Shown: positions 25,474-34,587, numbered from the stretch's first letter. The stretch is DNA of 64,000 bases from an uncultured Poribacteria bacterium (GCA_951828515.1 OX639992.1:2396217-2460216); one strand, 5' to 3'. Made by a program: numbers and translations. The notes: generated by a model not told the origin, from the letters alone.

Positions 25474-25508
25474 AATTTAAAGACACAGTTTCCGGATGAA
25501 TGGGTGCA
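25474..25508 (-). promoter_or_regulatory. ECF-type promoter box D
   Basis: TGCACCC (25502-25508), 14 bases, TGTGTC (25482-25487), then TTTAAATTATGAG. One base shorter in the spacer than boxes A-C. CTTTTAAA recurs about 40 bases downstream. Confidence 0.55.
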
Positions 25509-25534
25509 TAACTTCGCAACATAGAATAATCTGC

Positions 25535-25804
25535 CTATTCATTTTCAGTGATTCTGTTCAACTCGAACAACGCCTCAATGAGGATAAGGTCATTTATGGT
25601 GAAATTTACAATTATGTTTACATCTACCCTTAACGAGGGAACGTTTGTAGTAGGGAAACCCTTCATCGCCCGTCGTATTAATAAGGTGTAAAAGTATTTT
25701 TCTAATTCACCATAGTTTTCGCTATTTTCGTGGATTTTTGAAGAAAGTCGCGAGCACAGCTCGTTCCTACAGAAGGAGGGTGTTTTTGCTTGGGAGTTTC
25801 CCAA
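25535..25804 (-). other. Doubtful 89-residue open frame in a repeat-bearing gap
   Basis: An open frame with no ribosome site and no recognised domain; its N-terminal part is made by the palindromic repeat at 25747-25771. The C-terminal half (YGELEKYFYTLLIRRAMKGF) is plausible protein, so a decayed gene cannot be excluded. Confidence 0.2.
25747..25771. repeat. Palindromic GTCGCGAGCACAGCTCGTTCCTACA repeat
   Basis: Matches the reverse complement of 55970-55999 (AATCGCGAGTACAACTCGCT), where it lies in the porin gene's frame. Confidence 0.5.
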
Positions 25805-25855
25805 GGATCGGAGTTCCGTAAAATTGAATAGCCCTGGAATTGTGGGTATTTAGCG

Positions 25856-25884
25856 TTGACTGCATCGACCCGATGTGATACAAT
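25856..25884 (+). promoter_or_regulatory. Promoter of the AAA/PD-(D/E)XK gene
   Basis: TTGACT (25856-25861), 17-base spacer ending in TGTGA, and TACAAT (25879-25884). About 35 bases before the ATG at 25919. Confidence 0.65.
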
Positions 25885-25918
25885 CAAGAACCAGGAGTTT
25901 AGCGGAAAGGATCAGAAA

Positions 25919-27586
25919 ATGAGACGTTTTGGAACACAAGGTCCCGTCAATCCTCAAGAACACTACGTTGTTTCACGTTCCGACGAGATCGCCGATTTTA
26001 TCAAACGTGTTGAAGAGGGGCGTTGTGTCGTTATCTTCGCGCCGCGTCAAACAGGTAAAACCACCTTCTTTCGACGTGCCCTTGACGTACTCGTAGCGGA
26101 TTCTGACATCGAAACAGAAGCCGCTTCACCAGCAGCCTACTTCCCAATTCCACTGAATTTCGATGTGTATAAGAATACATCTGTTGCCGATTTTTATGCC
26201 AACCTTTACCAAGATATTTGCGAAGAAATTGAGAACTTATTCCAGCGACGCGGTGGAACACCGACTGAGGCTTTAATTCAATTGCTGGCGGACACGGAAC
26301 TAACGAACCCTCACACACTGAGAAGGTTTTTTAGACGCCTTGAACGGTTGCTAACGCCCCAGAAATTCGTCTTCATTATTGACGAATTCGACGGCATCCC
26401 GCAGGCTGCCCTGAGCGATTTTCTTCATACCCTCCGCCATATCTATATTGCCGGTAAACCCCGATGCCCACACAGCGTCGGCATCATTGGCGTAAAAAGT
26501 ATTGCGCAACTTAATTATGACCGGTCTATTTCGCCCTTCAATATCCAAGATGAATTTCATCTCCCCAACTTTACGCTTGAACAGGTGCAGGAACTGTTGG
26601 AACAGTATACAAACGAAGTCGGGCAAGCCTTTGTCCCAGAAGTTATAGAATCCATTCATAAGCAGACGGCCGGGCAACCCGTCCTTGTTAACCGATTCGC
26701 ACAGATTCTCACAGAAGAATTGCAGGTTCCGAAAACCGAGCCGATTACCCTGGCGCACTTTTCAGAGGCACACGCACAACTCCTTGAGGAAGATAACGTT
26801 AACTTTACACATCTGCTGACGAATATCAGAAGAGACCCGCGCTTTGAAAGTCTTTTGATGCGAATTATGGCCCGTGAGGAAGGTGTTGATTTCAATCTAC
26901 GGAGTGATATTGTAAGTGAACTTGCCACGTATGGTGTTATTGCAAGAGGTGATGATGGAATGTGTGAAATCATTAATCCAATCTATCTATATTGTATTTT
27001 ACAAGCGTTCAAAGCAGTCGTGAACGGATTGGAAGATGAGTACTTGCACGACGGGACCCGTGAAGGTTTTCTTGATTACCTCACCCCCACGGGTCAAATT
27101 GATATGAAGGCATTACTTGACAATTTTCGAGATTTCATTATACGCGCAGGGTTCAGGATTCTACAAGTGCCAGATACACCCCAAGAGTCGGTTGGCAGAC
27201 ATCTGCTGCTCGCCTATCTTGACCAGTTTATTAAACTTATCGGTGGTTTTATGCACATTGAAGTGCCAACCGGCCGCGGTAGGATGGACATCATCATCAT
27301 CCATAACCAGCAGAAATATATCGTGGAAACGAAAATTTGGAGAGGTGACAATCGGTATCAGGCAGGCAAAAAGCAACTCGCGGTATATCTCAGTTCTGAA
27401 GGTGTAGCGGAGGGATACTACGTTGTCTTTGACCATCGTCAGAATCCAGCACTGGGGTCCCCATCCGTTACTGGGAAAGGGCGGATAGAAACGGAAACTA
27501 TAGACGGTTTGACGGTTCGGAGCTACGTCATTCCTGTGATACAAGAACCACCTTCAAAGGTTCCAAATACTTCTGGAATACAGTAA
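25919..27586 (+). CDS. AAA-like ATPase with C-terminal PD-(D/E)XK nuclease-like domain
   Basis: The 555-residue product has a P-loop (FAPRQTGKTTFF, near 40), a Walker B-like strand (FVFIIDEFDGIP, near 155) and a C-terminal segment near 470-520, where GRGRMDIIII..KYIVETKIW matches the D..E-x-K core of PDDEXK_9-type domains. Proteins of this design (AAA_35/AAA_14-like with a nuclease-like tail) are common in uncultured bacteria and are often of unknown role. Defence or mobile-element control is only a possibility. The start at 25919 has an AAAGG site. It converges on the RecQ gene with a 10-base gap. Confidence 0.75.
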   Translation: MRRFGTQGPVNPQEHYVVSRSDEIADFIKRVEEGRCVVIFAPRQTGKTTFFRRALDVLVADSDIETEAASPAAYFPIPLNFDVYKNTSVADFYANLYQDICEEIENLFQRRGGTPTEALIQLLADTELTNPHTLRRFFRRLERLLTPQKFVFIIDEFDGIPQAALSDFLHTLRHIYIAGKPRCPHSVGIIGVKSIAQLNYDRSISPFNIQDEFHLPNFTLEQVQELLEQYTNEVGQAFVPEVIESIHKQTAGQPVLVNRFAQILTEELQVPKTEPITLAHFSEAHAQLLEEDNVNFTHLLTNIRRDPRFESLLMRIMAREEGVDFNLRSDIVSELATYGVIARGDDGMCEIINPIYLYCILQAFKAVVNGLEDEYLHDGTREGFLDYLTPTGQIDMKALLDNFRDFIIRAGFRILQVPDTPQESVGRHLLLAYLDQFIKLIGGFMHIEVPTGRGRMDIIIIHNQQKYIVETKIWRGDNRYQAGKKQLAVYLSSEGVAEGYYVVFDHRQNPALGSPSVTGKGRIETETIDGLTVRSYVIPVIQEPPSKVPNTSGIQ

Positions 27587-27596
27587 AAGGGGAGCT

Positions 27597-30362
27597 TCAA
27601 CCAATACCGTGTTCTTTGCAATAATCACGGATAATCGGCAAAAAAGCATCGGCGTATTTTTCTATTTTCTTGGGCCCAACACCGTGAAGCTGCATAAATT
27701 CTTCTTCGGTTTTCGGAAAATGGGTTGCTATCTCTCGCAACGTTTTATCGCTAAAGACGACAAACGCCGGAACGCCTTCCGCATCGGCAATCATTTTGCG
27801 CTTGACGCGAAGTCGCTCAAAAAGTTCCAGAGCATGTTCGTTTGGTTCTTCAGATGTATTCGGTGCTTCATTTGTGTTCTTTACTGATTCTGTCCCGTGT
27901 TTCTGGAAGTATTCACAGATAATTGGCAGAAAGACATCAGCGTATTTTTCGGATTTCGTGGGGCCCACGCCGGGCATCTGTCTAAAATATTCTTCGGAGG
28001 TCGGAAAATAGGTCGCCATCGCTTGCAGTGCCTTATCGTGGAAAACCTCATAAGGCAGCACACCCTCCGTTTCAGCAATTCTGTCCCGTTCTGTCCGAAG
28101 TAATTCAAAGAGTACCGAAGAATATTCAGGCGGCACCTCAACTGGTGCGTTTCCTACCGATTCTACTGGTAATCCCCAAAACTGATCGTCTCTGTTGAGT
28201 ACACGCCACCCTTTCTGTGTCACGCGGAGACTACCGTGTCGAGCATCTCGCTCAAGCAGTTGGTATTGGAGGAATTGATGTGACAAATATCGCCATTGTG
28301 TCTTGCTGTATTCCATGCCAATTCCGTGCGTGGAGAGTTCATCATGTCTATTTTCAATGATCCTTCTTTGCCGTGAACCCCGCAATACGTCAATGATATA
28401 GGCTTCCCCGAACAGTTCCTCTGTTCTCAGCGCACAAGAGAGAAATTTTTGTGCCGGTATCGTCAAATCTATCCTTTCTGTTTCTGAGTTGCGGCAGTTG
28501 TCACACATCCCACAGTTTTCACTTTCGTATTGCTCCCCGAAATAGGCTAACAATTCTTTCCGGCGGCACACCGGTGAGGTCGCCCATGAGATCAGTGTAT
28601 TTAATCGTTCCTGCCGTCCTTGTTTTTCGGATGGGGCACCTTGTTCAATGAAATGGTTGGAAGTATCTACATCTCCGTAACTGAACAGCAAAAGGCAGTC
28701 TGCTGGAAGTCCATCGCGTCCACTACGCCCGATCTCCTGATAGTAAGATTCCGGCTCCTTCGGCAAACCCGCATGTAGCACAAAGCGGACATCTGCTTTA
28801 TCGATACCCATGCCGAAGGCAATTGTAGCGACTATCACTCGGATATCACCCTTAATGAAAGCGTCCTGATTCTGTTTACGGATTTCGTCATCTAAATTTG
28901 CGTGATAGGGAAGTGCAGAAATCCGTCTGGCAGTTAGATCACGGTGCAATGATTCAACCTGTTTTATCGTTTGACAATAGATAATACCGGATTCTTGCTG
29001 GTGTTTTTGGAGAAACGCAAGGGTCTGATCAAACAATTCAACCTTCGGCTCAACAGCGATAAAGAGGTTTTCTCGATTAAAACTCCCGATGAACTCATGT
29101 TCTTCGTCGAACTTAAGTAATTTTTTAATGTCCTTTTGAACTCGCGGCGTTGCAGTGGCAGTGAAGGCAACGCAAACCGCACTTTGGAATCGTTCACGAA
29201 TAGAAACCAACTCTCGATAATCCGGACGAAAATCGTGTCCCCACTGTGAAATGCAGTGGGCTTCATCAATCGCAAGACAGGCGACATCTGCTTCATCAAG
29301 CATTATGCGTATTTCAGATTTCATGAGCGTTTCAGGTGCAAGATAAAGCAATTTGATTTCACCCTGTCTGACCGCCTGCATTGTGGCAACGTATTCAGCA
29401 TTTCCGACAGTATGGTTAAGAAAAGCCGCACGAATACCAAGGTTTGTCAACTGCATCACCTGGTCCTGCATGAGCGAGATCAGTGGAGAGACGACTACGG
29501 TCACACCCTCAAAAATGAGCGCGGGCAATTGATAACAAAGCGACTTCCCACCACCCGTTGGTAGAACAACCAGAGCATCTTGTCCTTTGAGAATGTGATT
29601 AGTAATCTCTTCCTGAAATGGACGGAATTCCGTATGCCTGAAAATATTTTCGAGAATCTCTAAAGGGGATCGTGTCAATATTTGAGGGAGTGGGAGTTTC
29701 TCTTCATGGGTAGGTTTCTGTTCTTTCTGTTTTACCTCTTCGAGAAACCACCCAGAAATTTGCGCGTAGCAACGCTCGTCTACTTCTGGTGTATCTTCTG
29801 GTTTCCACCAATGTGCCAAAGACACACGCAAGAGTGTCCCGGTAGGAAGGGTCTCAGGCGGTTCTTGAAAACCAGCAAAAGTAAGTGTGCAATCGCCGTT
29901 TTCGGTGGGATAGCGATACTGGACTTTTCTCCCTTGGGTATCGCGAGTGAGGGGCTGGTCGGTTCGCCAAAATGTAGTACTATAAGAGGGAATGCCGCTC
30001 CGCTTGGCAATGTGAGGCCTACCGCTTTCAGTGTTTTGCAATAGACCTTCATAAAGCTCTCGTGGATGTCCTGTTTTCGGCGGCATTAAGAGTTCAATGG
30101 CACTTACCAGATCTTTCATATCTTTCGTGGTGCGAATACGGGACTTTTTATGCACAACAAGGTTTTCATTATGGGGTGGAATCAACGAAGTTTCAGGCTC
30201 ACCCATAATCTCCCAAATATCGCCAACCTCATATTCCCGATTCGCGCCGTCATGTGGATCCGCATTGAACGGAATGAGCCGAACACTTTCCCCTTTTTCT
30301 GTAATCGCGCCAATGCACGCGCCGCTTCCCATTCGGGTTTTCGCAACAATGAGTACTCTCAC
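27597..30362 (-). CDS. recQ: RecQ-family helicase with an N-terminal OB-like extension
   Basis: The 921-residue protein opens with about 230 extra residues (MRVLIVAKTRMGSGACIGA, then YEVGDIWEI) that resemble a dual-OB-fold domain reported from nucleic-acid conflict systems. The RecQ core follows: FRPFQEEI, LPTGGGKSLCYQLPA (near 270), DEAHCISQWGHDFRPDY, FTATATP and RSGRDG. A four-Cys zinc site (CRRKELL..CGMCDNC), a winged helix, and two HRDC domains (VGPTKSEKYADVFLP and VGPKKIEKYADAFLP) complete it. It unwinds DNA 3' to 5' by family. It starts at a GTG overlapping the DUF488 stop by 4 bases, so translation is coupled. Confidence 0.9.
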   Translation of the reverse strand: MRVLIVAKTRMGSGACIGAITEKGESVRLIPFNADPHDGANREYEVGDIWEIMGEPETSLIPPHNENLVVHKKSRIRTTKDMKDLVSAIELLMPPKTGHPRELYEGLLQNTESGRPHIAKRSGIPSYSTTFWRTDQPLTRDTQGRKVQYRYPTENGDCTLTFAGFQEPPETLPTGTLLRVSLAHWWKPEDTPEVDERCYAQISGWFLEEVKQKEQKPTHEEKLPLPQILTRSPLEILENIFRHTEFRPFQEEITNHILKGQDALVVLPTGGGKSLCYQLPALIFEGVTVVVSPLISLMQDQVMQLTNLGIRAAFLNHTVGNAEYVATMQAVRQGEIKLLYLAPETLMKSEIRIMLDEADVACLAIDEAHCISQWGHDFRPDYRELVSIRERFQSAVCVAFTATATPRVQKDIKKLLKFDEEHEFIGSFNRENLFIAVEPKVELFDQTLAFLQKHQQESGIIYCQTIKQVESLHRDLTARRISALPYHANLDDEIRKQNQDAFIKGDIRVIVATIAFGMGIDKADVRFVLHAGLPKEPESYYQEIGRSGRDGLPADCLLLFSYGDVDTSNHFIEQGAPSEKQGRQERLNTLISWATSPVCRRKELLAYFGEQYESENCGMCDNCRNSETERIDLTIPAQKFLSCALRTEELFGEAYIIDVLRGSRQRRIIENRHDELSTHGIGMEYSKTQWRYLSHQFLQYQLLERDARHGSLRVTQKGWRVLNRDDQFWGLPVESVGNAPVEVPPEYSSVLFELLRTERDRIAETEGVLPYEVFHDKALQAMATYFPTSEEYFRQMPGVGPTKSEKYADVFLPIICEYFQKHGTESVKNTNEAPNTSEEPNEHALELFERLRVKRKMIADAEGVPAFVVFSDKTLREIATHFPKTEEEFMQLHGVGPKKIEKYADAFLPIIRDYCKEHGIG

Positions 30363-30847
30363 GGTAAAATGTCTTCAACCTCCAAATCGAGTGTTTTCGC
30401 CAGTTTAGCCGCTACCAATGAGCGGTGACATGCCGCCGGTGCGGTTTCCACACAAAAGAGGGCAACGACTTTGGCATCCGATTCCAGTTCATCCAGCAGA
30501 CCTTGGGGCTCAAATTCGGCAAGGCATTCGGTGTGATACGCTGCAATAAATGCTTCCCCCAATGTGGTGCGTTTCCGTTTAGCGGTTTTGCTTGCTTTAT
30601 CTGCTGCGGCCTGTTTGTCTCGGACGGTTTTCGTTGGACCGAGGTCTTTTCGATGGATATATCGGATGCCGAGTTCTGACAGACGCGCTTGCAATCTCGC
30701 ACTGTTGGCGAATGCATAAGTCGCACCGCGGAGACCGCGCCGATTGCGAATATCACAAAACGTATCGACCCCTGCCTTACAGAGTGCTTCAAAAAAACTG
30801 GATTCGTCAAAGCCGTATACGCCGATGGTGACAATTTTGATTTTCAT
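30359..30847 (-). CDS. DUF488 protein (second of two)
   Basis: A 162-residue DUF488 protein: VTIGVYGFDESSFFEAL at the start, IRNRRG, GIRYIHRKDLG, and the conserved cysteine pair C-x-E..ACHR near 135-145 (LFCVETAPAACHRSLVA). The family is small and cysteine-bearing, of unknown reaction. Its stop overlaps the RecQ start by 4 bases and it lies 11 bases behind another DUF488 gene. The basic insert KTAKRKR near 90 is unusual. Confidence 0.85.
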   Translation of the reverse strand: MKIKIVTIGVYGFDESSFFEALCKAGVDTFCDIRNRRGLRGATYAFANSARLQARLSELGIRYIHRKDLGPTKTVRDKQAAADKASKTAKRKRTTLGEAFIAAYHTECLAEFEPQGLLDELESDAKVVALFCVETAPAACHRSLVAAKLAKTLDLEVEDILP

Positions 30848-30858
30848 AGTGAGTGGAA

Positions 30859-31413
30859 TTAAGTGTATTTTTTCCGAGAATGAAACGTCTCTTCCCCGAA
30901 CATCGACAATTGCCCGCCTGTCAGACGTTCAATGACTTGCTCCTGCGACACTTGCTCGTCATTTTCGTCGATATGGCTGACCGGTATCTCCTGCGTTGTA
31001 AGGGTTGCCCCGATGAGTTTGCATCTGTGACACTCCTCCGGCTTCCCTTCACTGCACATCAAAACAACAGAGTGTTGCTGCAAGAACGCAGTGTGAAGGC
31101 GTTCAATACCGTGTTGGTAGTACTCCCTCTCCTTGACCTTTTCATAGTCAAGTTTCCCGTTGACGTAACACGTTTCATCGTCAGGTCTACCGCCGAGTGT
31201 ATCTCCCATAAACACGTAGCGGATGTCGTGCTGTTCGAGCTCATTCGCGAGTTGTGCTTTCGAGAATTCCGGCTTATAGCGCGAGTAGGGGGCGGAACGG
31301 ACATCGATGAGGTAAGCAATCTCGTGCTGATGTAGTACTTCGATGAATTCCGCAATCGAACGACTTCCGTAGCCTATGGTGTAGATTGGAATAGGGATAG
31401 GTGATTTTTCCAT
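30859..31413 (-). CDS. DUF488 protein (first of two)
   Basis: A 184-residue DUF488 protein: IYTIGYGSRSIAEFIEVL, IDVRSAPYSRYKPEF, YVFMGDTLGG, and the cysteine motif LMCSEGKPEECHRCKLI near 125-140. It opens the operon DUF488-DUF488-RecQ. The two DUF488 proteins differ strongly outside the core, so they are not a recent duplicate and may form a heteromer. Confidence 0.88.
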   Translation of the reverse strand: MEKSPIPIPIYTIGYGSRSIAEFIEVLHQHEIAYLIDVRSAPYSRYKPEFSKAQLANELEQHDIRYVFMGDTLGGRPDDETCYVNGKLDYEKVKEREYYQHGIERLHTAFLQQHSVVLMCSEGKPEECHRCKLIGATLTTQEIPVSHIDENDEQVSQEQVIERLTGGQLSMFGEETFHSRKKYT

Positions 31414-31465
31414 AATAGATATATCATATCATGCAACCCACCAGAAAAGCAATTACGTTTTATCC

Positions 31466-31495
31466 TTGCCGTTTTTCTATGGCGTATGTTATATT
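31466..31495 (+). promoter_or_regulatory. Possible promoter of the GNAT gene
   Basis: TTGCCG (31466-31471) and TATATT (31490-31495) with an 18-base spacer and TGT upstream of the -10. About 55 bases before the start at 31550. Confidence 0.4.
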
Positions 31496-31549
31496 AGGCA
31501 CAATGGAACAGTTTTTCAGAACTTCATCTTCCGCACGTCCACACCCAAT

Positions 31550-32101
31550 ATGAAGAATTATAGCGTCAGAATGATTCGTGAGAACATGGAAAATATCCCG
31601 CAATTTCCGATTCCAGACGGATTTGCAATCCGAAATTATCGTCGGGATGAGGGACATATCTGGACGCGGATTCTGAAAGCTGCGGAACCCTACATTGACA
31701 TTGACGACGGACTTTTTGATCGTGAGTTCGGACACCATCTCTCAGTGATGGAGGAGAGAAGTTTTTACCTAACGACGGACGCAGGCGAGGAAATAGGAAC
31801 AACCACAGCGTGGTGGCAAGATATGAATGGAGAGGTGTGGGGACAGATCCACTGGGTCGCGGTCCATCCCGACTACCAAGGACATGGACTTTCCAAACCG
31901 CTGATGTCTGTAGCGATGGAGCGTCTGAAACAGTCTCACGAACGCTGTTTTCTCGGCACATCCACCGGGCGTATGGCAGCAATCAAAGTTTATCTCGACT
32001 TTGGCTTCATACCAGACCTTTCATACGAGAATAGCCAAGAGGCTTGGACAGAAGTCGCATCCGTTTTAGATCATCCAATTTTGAGGGAGTTTGCGAGTTA
32101 A
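31550..32101 (+). CDS. GNAT-family N-acetyltransferase
   Basis: A GNAT protein of 183 residues from the ATG at 31550 (an ATG at 31571 is also possible; neither has a strong ribosome site). The acetyl-CoA loop is visible as VHPDYQGHGLSKPLM, followed by AAIKVYLDFGF typical of the last strand and helix. It transfers an acetyl group from acetyl-CoA to an amine; the substrate is unknown. It is transcribed away from the DUF488/RecQ operon. Confidence 0.8.
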   Translation: MKNYSVRMIRENMENIPQFPIPDGFAIRNYRRDEGHIWTRILKAAEPYIDIDDGLFDREFGHHLSVMEERSFYLTTDAGEEIGTTTAWWQDMNGEVWGQIHWVAVHPDYQGHGLSKPLMSVAMERLKQSHERCFLGTSTGRMAAIKVYLDFGFIPDLSYENSQEAWTEVASVLDHPILREFAS

Positions 32102-32217
32102 AACTTGGTATTCTAAAGTGGCGAAATTTGAAAGCCAAACCCCGCTATAAAATTCCGTAGGGGTAGGTCTTGTGCCTACCCTACTCTTTAGGTTATTATT
32201 AAAGTAAAGGAGGTTGC

Positions 32218-33429
32218 ATGATGGACAGAGCAATATTCCCAACTCTCAACGAGCAGCAGATCGCCGACTACCATGAGGACGGCTACGTAATCGTGCGCAA
32301 TGTCTTGTCCGCGAAGGAAGTGGATGAGCTTCGGCGTATCGTCCAAGAACAGGTAAAACGCGATGCCTACCCATCTTCGCTTAAATATCCTGAACCAGCG
32401 AAATATACCGTCAGTGGTAACCGTCTCGCTGATCCCGGACTCACCGCAATTGCCGAACATCCGACAGTTATCGGTGCCGTGGAATCCGCACTCGGTCAAC
32501 CGGCGCATCTTACTGCTTATGTTGCGTACCTGCGAACACCTGGTGATAAGGGGGGTGGCGCGCATTGCGACTACAAACGCTGGCGACCTGTCGGTTCATC
32601 GATGAACTGGGTGTTCGCCATCATCCCATTGACCGATTTCGATACGGAGTACGGTCCCTTTCTCGTTTCTCCGAAATCACATAAACTGACGCAGGTCATC
32701 GATCCAGACGCACACATCTTGGACGTCACCCGTCCCGATCGTGAGCAGTTGCCCCCTTTCATTGATCCGGAGGTCAAAGCAGGGGACTTGCTTGTCGTCA
32801 ACGAGCATGTCTGGCACGAAGCACCCGCCGGCACAGCACCTGAAGACCGGTGCGGTATTTTCAATAAGTATTGTGCAATAGACGCGCCACCCGCCGCAGG
32901 ATATTATCCTTACAACCCCGCTGCGTTGGACGCATTGAGCGACGATGGGAAGCGTCTCATTCCTGTCTGTTTTGACAAGCCGATTGCAACGACACGCCTG
33001 CTTATTGAGGATGCATCAAGTCAGGAATCGAAATTCTTGCTCCGCCGCGATGCCGAAACAAGTGCTTGGGGGTTGCCCGGAGGCGAAGGTTGGGAAGAGG
33101 AGAAAGGTGTTGGTTGGGATGTCGGTGCTCGGATCGGCGCACTCCAAGATCTCACCGAAACGCGACTCGGTTTAGAGGTCTCTTGGATGTCCTATATTGA
33201 CGATGTTGAAGAGGAAGGTGGCATCTGCCGCGTCTACGGATTCTCGGATGAAAACTTAGACATCGATGCACTTGCTAATAACGGTTATGAATGGTTCACA
33301 AAATCTGAGCTAAAGCAACGTCTCGGTGAGAGCGATGCTATTTGCGGTGCTGTTGATACGTGGCAGCAGGCGGATGTAATTCGGGGTAAAGGCAAAGCGT
33401 GCCGTCAAAGCCGACATCAATTTGAATAG
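32218..33429 (+). CDS. PhyH-type dioxygenase fused to a degenerate Nudix-like domain
   Basis: Residues 1-260 are a phytanoyl-CoA dioxygenase-like Fe(II)/2-oxoglutarate enzyme: HCDYKR gives the H-x-D pair near 118 and WHEAPAG the distal His near 200. Residues about 270-390 resemble a Nudix fold (KFLLRRDAETSAWGLPGGEG), but the box lacks the usual R-E-x2-E-E (it reads ALQDLTETRLGL), so hydrolysis is doubtful. The start has AAAGGAGG five bases upstream. The last 15 residues (ACRQSRHQFE) look frameshifted, since an adjacent frame reads AVKADINLN. Confidence 0.8.
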   Translation: MMDRAIFPTLNEQQIADYHEDGYVIVRNVLSAKEVDELRRIVQEQVKRDAYPSSLKYPEPAKYTVSGNRLADPGLTAIAEHPTVIGAVESALGQPAHLTAYVAYLRTPGDKGGGAHCDYKRWRPVGSSMNWVFAIIPLTDFDTEYGPFLVSPKSHKLTQVIDPDAHILDVTRPDREQLPPFIDPEVKAGDLLVVNEHVWHEAPAGTAPEDRCGIFNKYCAIDAPPAAGYYPYNPAALDALSDDGKRLIPVCFDKPIATTRLLIEDASSQESKFLLRRDAETSAWGLPGGEGWEEEKGVGWDVGARIGALQDLTETRLGLEVSWMSYIDDVEEEGGICRVYGFSDENLDIDALANNGYEWFTKSELKQRLGESDAICGAVDTWQQADVIRGKGKACRQSRHQFE

Positions 33430-33560
33430 CAGTCAGCAGTCAGGTCGGCACTTCGTGCCTTTCAGTGGTCGGTAAAGAGGTTTTCGGTTAACAATCCCCT
33501 CTTGTGACCGACAACTGATCGCTGAGAGTGAGCGTAGCGAACGCCCTGACAACCATTTTC
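33427..33560. repeat. Intergenic AGCAGTC heptamers and low-complexity block
   Basis: AGCAGTC-AGCAGTC-AGGTCGG, then the CGGCACTTCGTGCC hairpin and GACCGACAACTGATCGCTGA. The same heptamer style appears in pbpC and the A2M gene. It separates two converging PhyH genes. Confidence 0.5.
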
Positions 33561-33568
33561 TCTGACAA

Positions 33569-34471
33569 CTATTCTCCCATCTCGAGTCGCTTTTTCTGCT
33601 CTTCGAGTATCTTCTGCTGACGCTTGACGCGTTCTGGGACTAAACGTTCCCGCTGTGCCGTCGGTTTGAAATCCAAGCGGTCTGTCCCTAATCCGTGCAG
33701 TACTGCTAACTCTACCGGTGAGAAATCGTCTGGATTTTCACGATTGAAATTCATCGGTTCTTTGAGGGAAACTGGCGGATTCGTGATGAAACGGGCGCGT
33801 CCTGAAGGATTCTGTGAAGCGGCGTGCAGGATAAACGGATGCAGTAGCACAACATCGCCTGCGTTTCCCGTGATTTCTGCGAAATCTTGGCATTTGTCAA
33901 TGAGTCCGCCAAATCCGCCCGGCAACAGTCCTTCTGGATGTTCATACAACCGCTGTGCGACATGCTGGACCGAATCGCACGCCACAAACGTGCCGCCACT
34001 CTGCGGATAAATATCCGACCAGACGATGATTGTGAGTAGCCCCTGCTCCGGACTATCTAAAAAATGACGGAAGAAATCGCCATCTTTGTGCCACCCACCG
34101 ACTTCTGGCGAAGGCGGTTGCCATGGGGTGTCCGCGCCTAACCCAAAGTTAATAATGAAACCGTCGCCCCACCCCGGCTTTGAATCGCCCCAAAAATTGG
34201 TAATCCTGTCTTCACCGCCGAGTAGATCACAGATAGCATCCCACGCCCTCGGTCCAACATCCTCAATCAGTACTCTGTTCATAGAAGGCAGATGAACTCG
34301 GGGTTCTTCCCAAGTCGTCGGATCGTCTGGATCATAACCGAGCCGCTTAAAAGCGAATTCTCGCCATTCTTCTGCCAACTCGCGCGAAAAGCAGTCTTTC
34401 AGGATAACATGTCCGTTCTCAATGAAGTGGTTAATATCTGCTTGCGTAAGTGTCCTATAGGTTTTTGCCAT
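33569..34471 (-). CDS. PhyH-type (phytanoyl-CoA dioxygenase family) oxygenase
   Basis: This 300-residue protein has the family N-terminus (INHFIENGHVILKDCF), the H-x-D pair in GGWHKDGDFF (near 130), a distal His in LHPFILHAAS (near 210) and the arginine in GRARFITNPP that binds 2-oxoglutarate. It hydroxylates an unknown small molecule. It is not closely similar to the PhyH domain of the converging neighbour. A CCGCAAGGGATAATTTAAAA box abuts its ATG, as in two other metabolic genes here. Confidence 0.88.
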   Translation of the reverse strand: MAKTYRTLTQADINHFIENGHVILKDCFSRELAEEWREFAFKRLGYDPDDPTTWEEPRVHLPSMNRVLIEDVGPRAWDAICDLLGGEDRITNFWGDSKPGWGDGFIINFGLGADTPWQPPSPEVGGWHKDGDFFRHFLDSPEQGLLTIIVWSDIYPQSGGTFVACDSVQHVAQRLYEHPEGLLPGGFGGLIDKCQDFAEITGNAGDVVLLHPFILHAASQNPSGRARFITNPPVSLKEPMNFNRENPDDFSPVELAVLHGLGTDRLDFKPTAQRERLVPERVKRQQKILEEQKKRLEMGE

Positions 34472-34494
34472 TTTTAAATTATCCCTTGCGGTTC
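34472..34494 (-). promoter_or_regulatory. CCGCAAGG box before the PhyH gene
   Basis: On the minus strand CTGACCGAACCGCAAGG followed by GATAATTTAAAA abuts the start. It nearly repeats the sequence before the enolase-superfamily gene at 5058. Confidence 0.45.
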
Positions 34495-34587
34495 GGTCAG
34501 GTTAATTGGGTAAATAACGACGCTCGGCGTATATCCGCCTGCGCCGGTGTTGCAGGCTGCGAAACGACATCTGTGTAGACGCTACAA

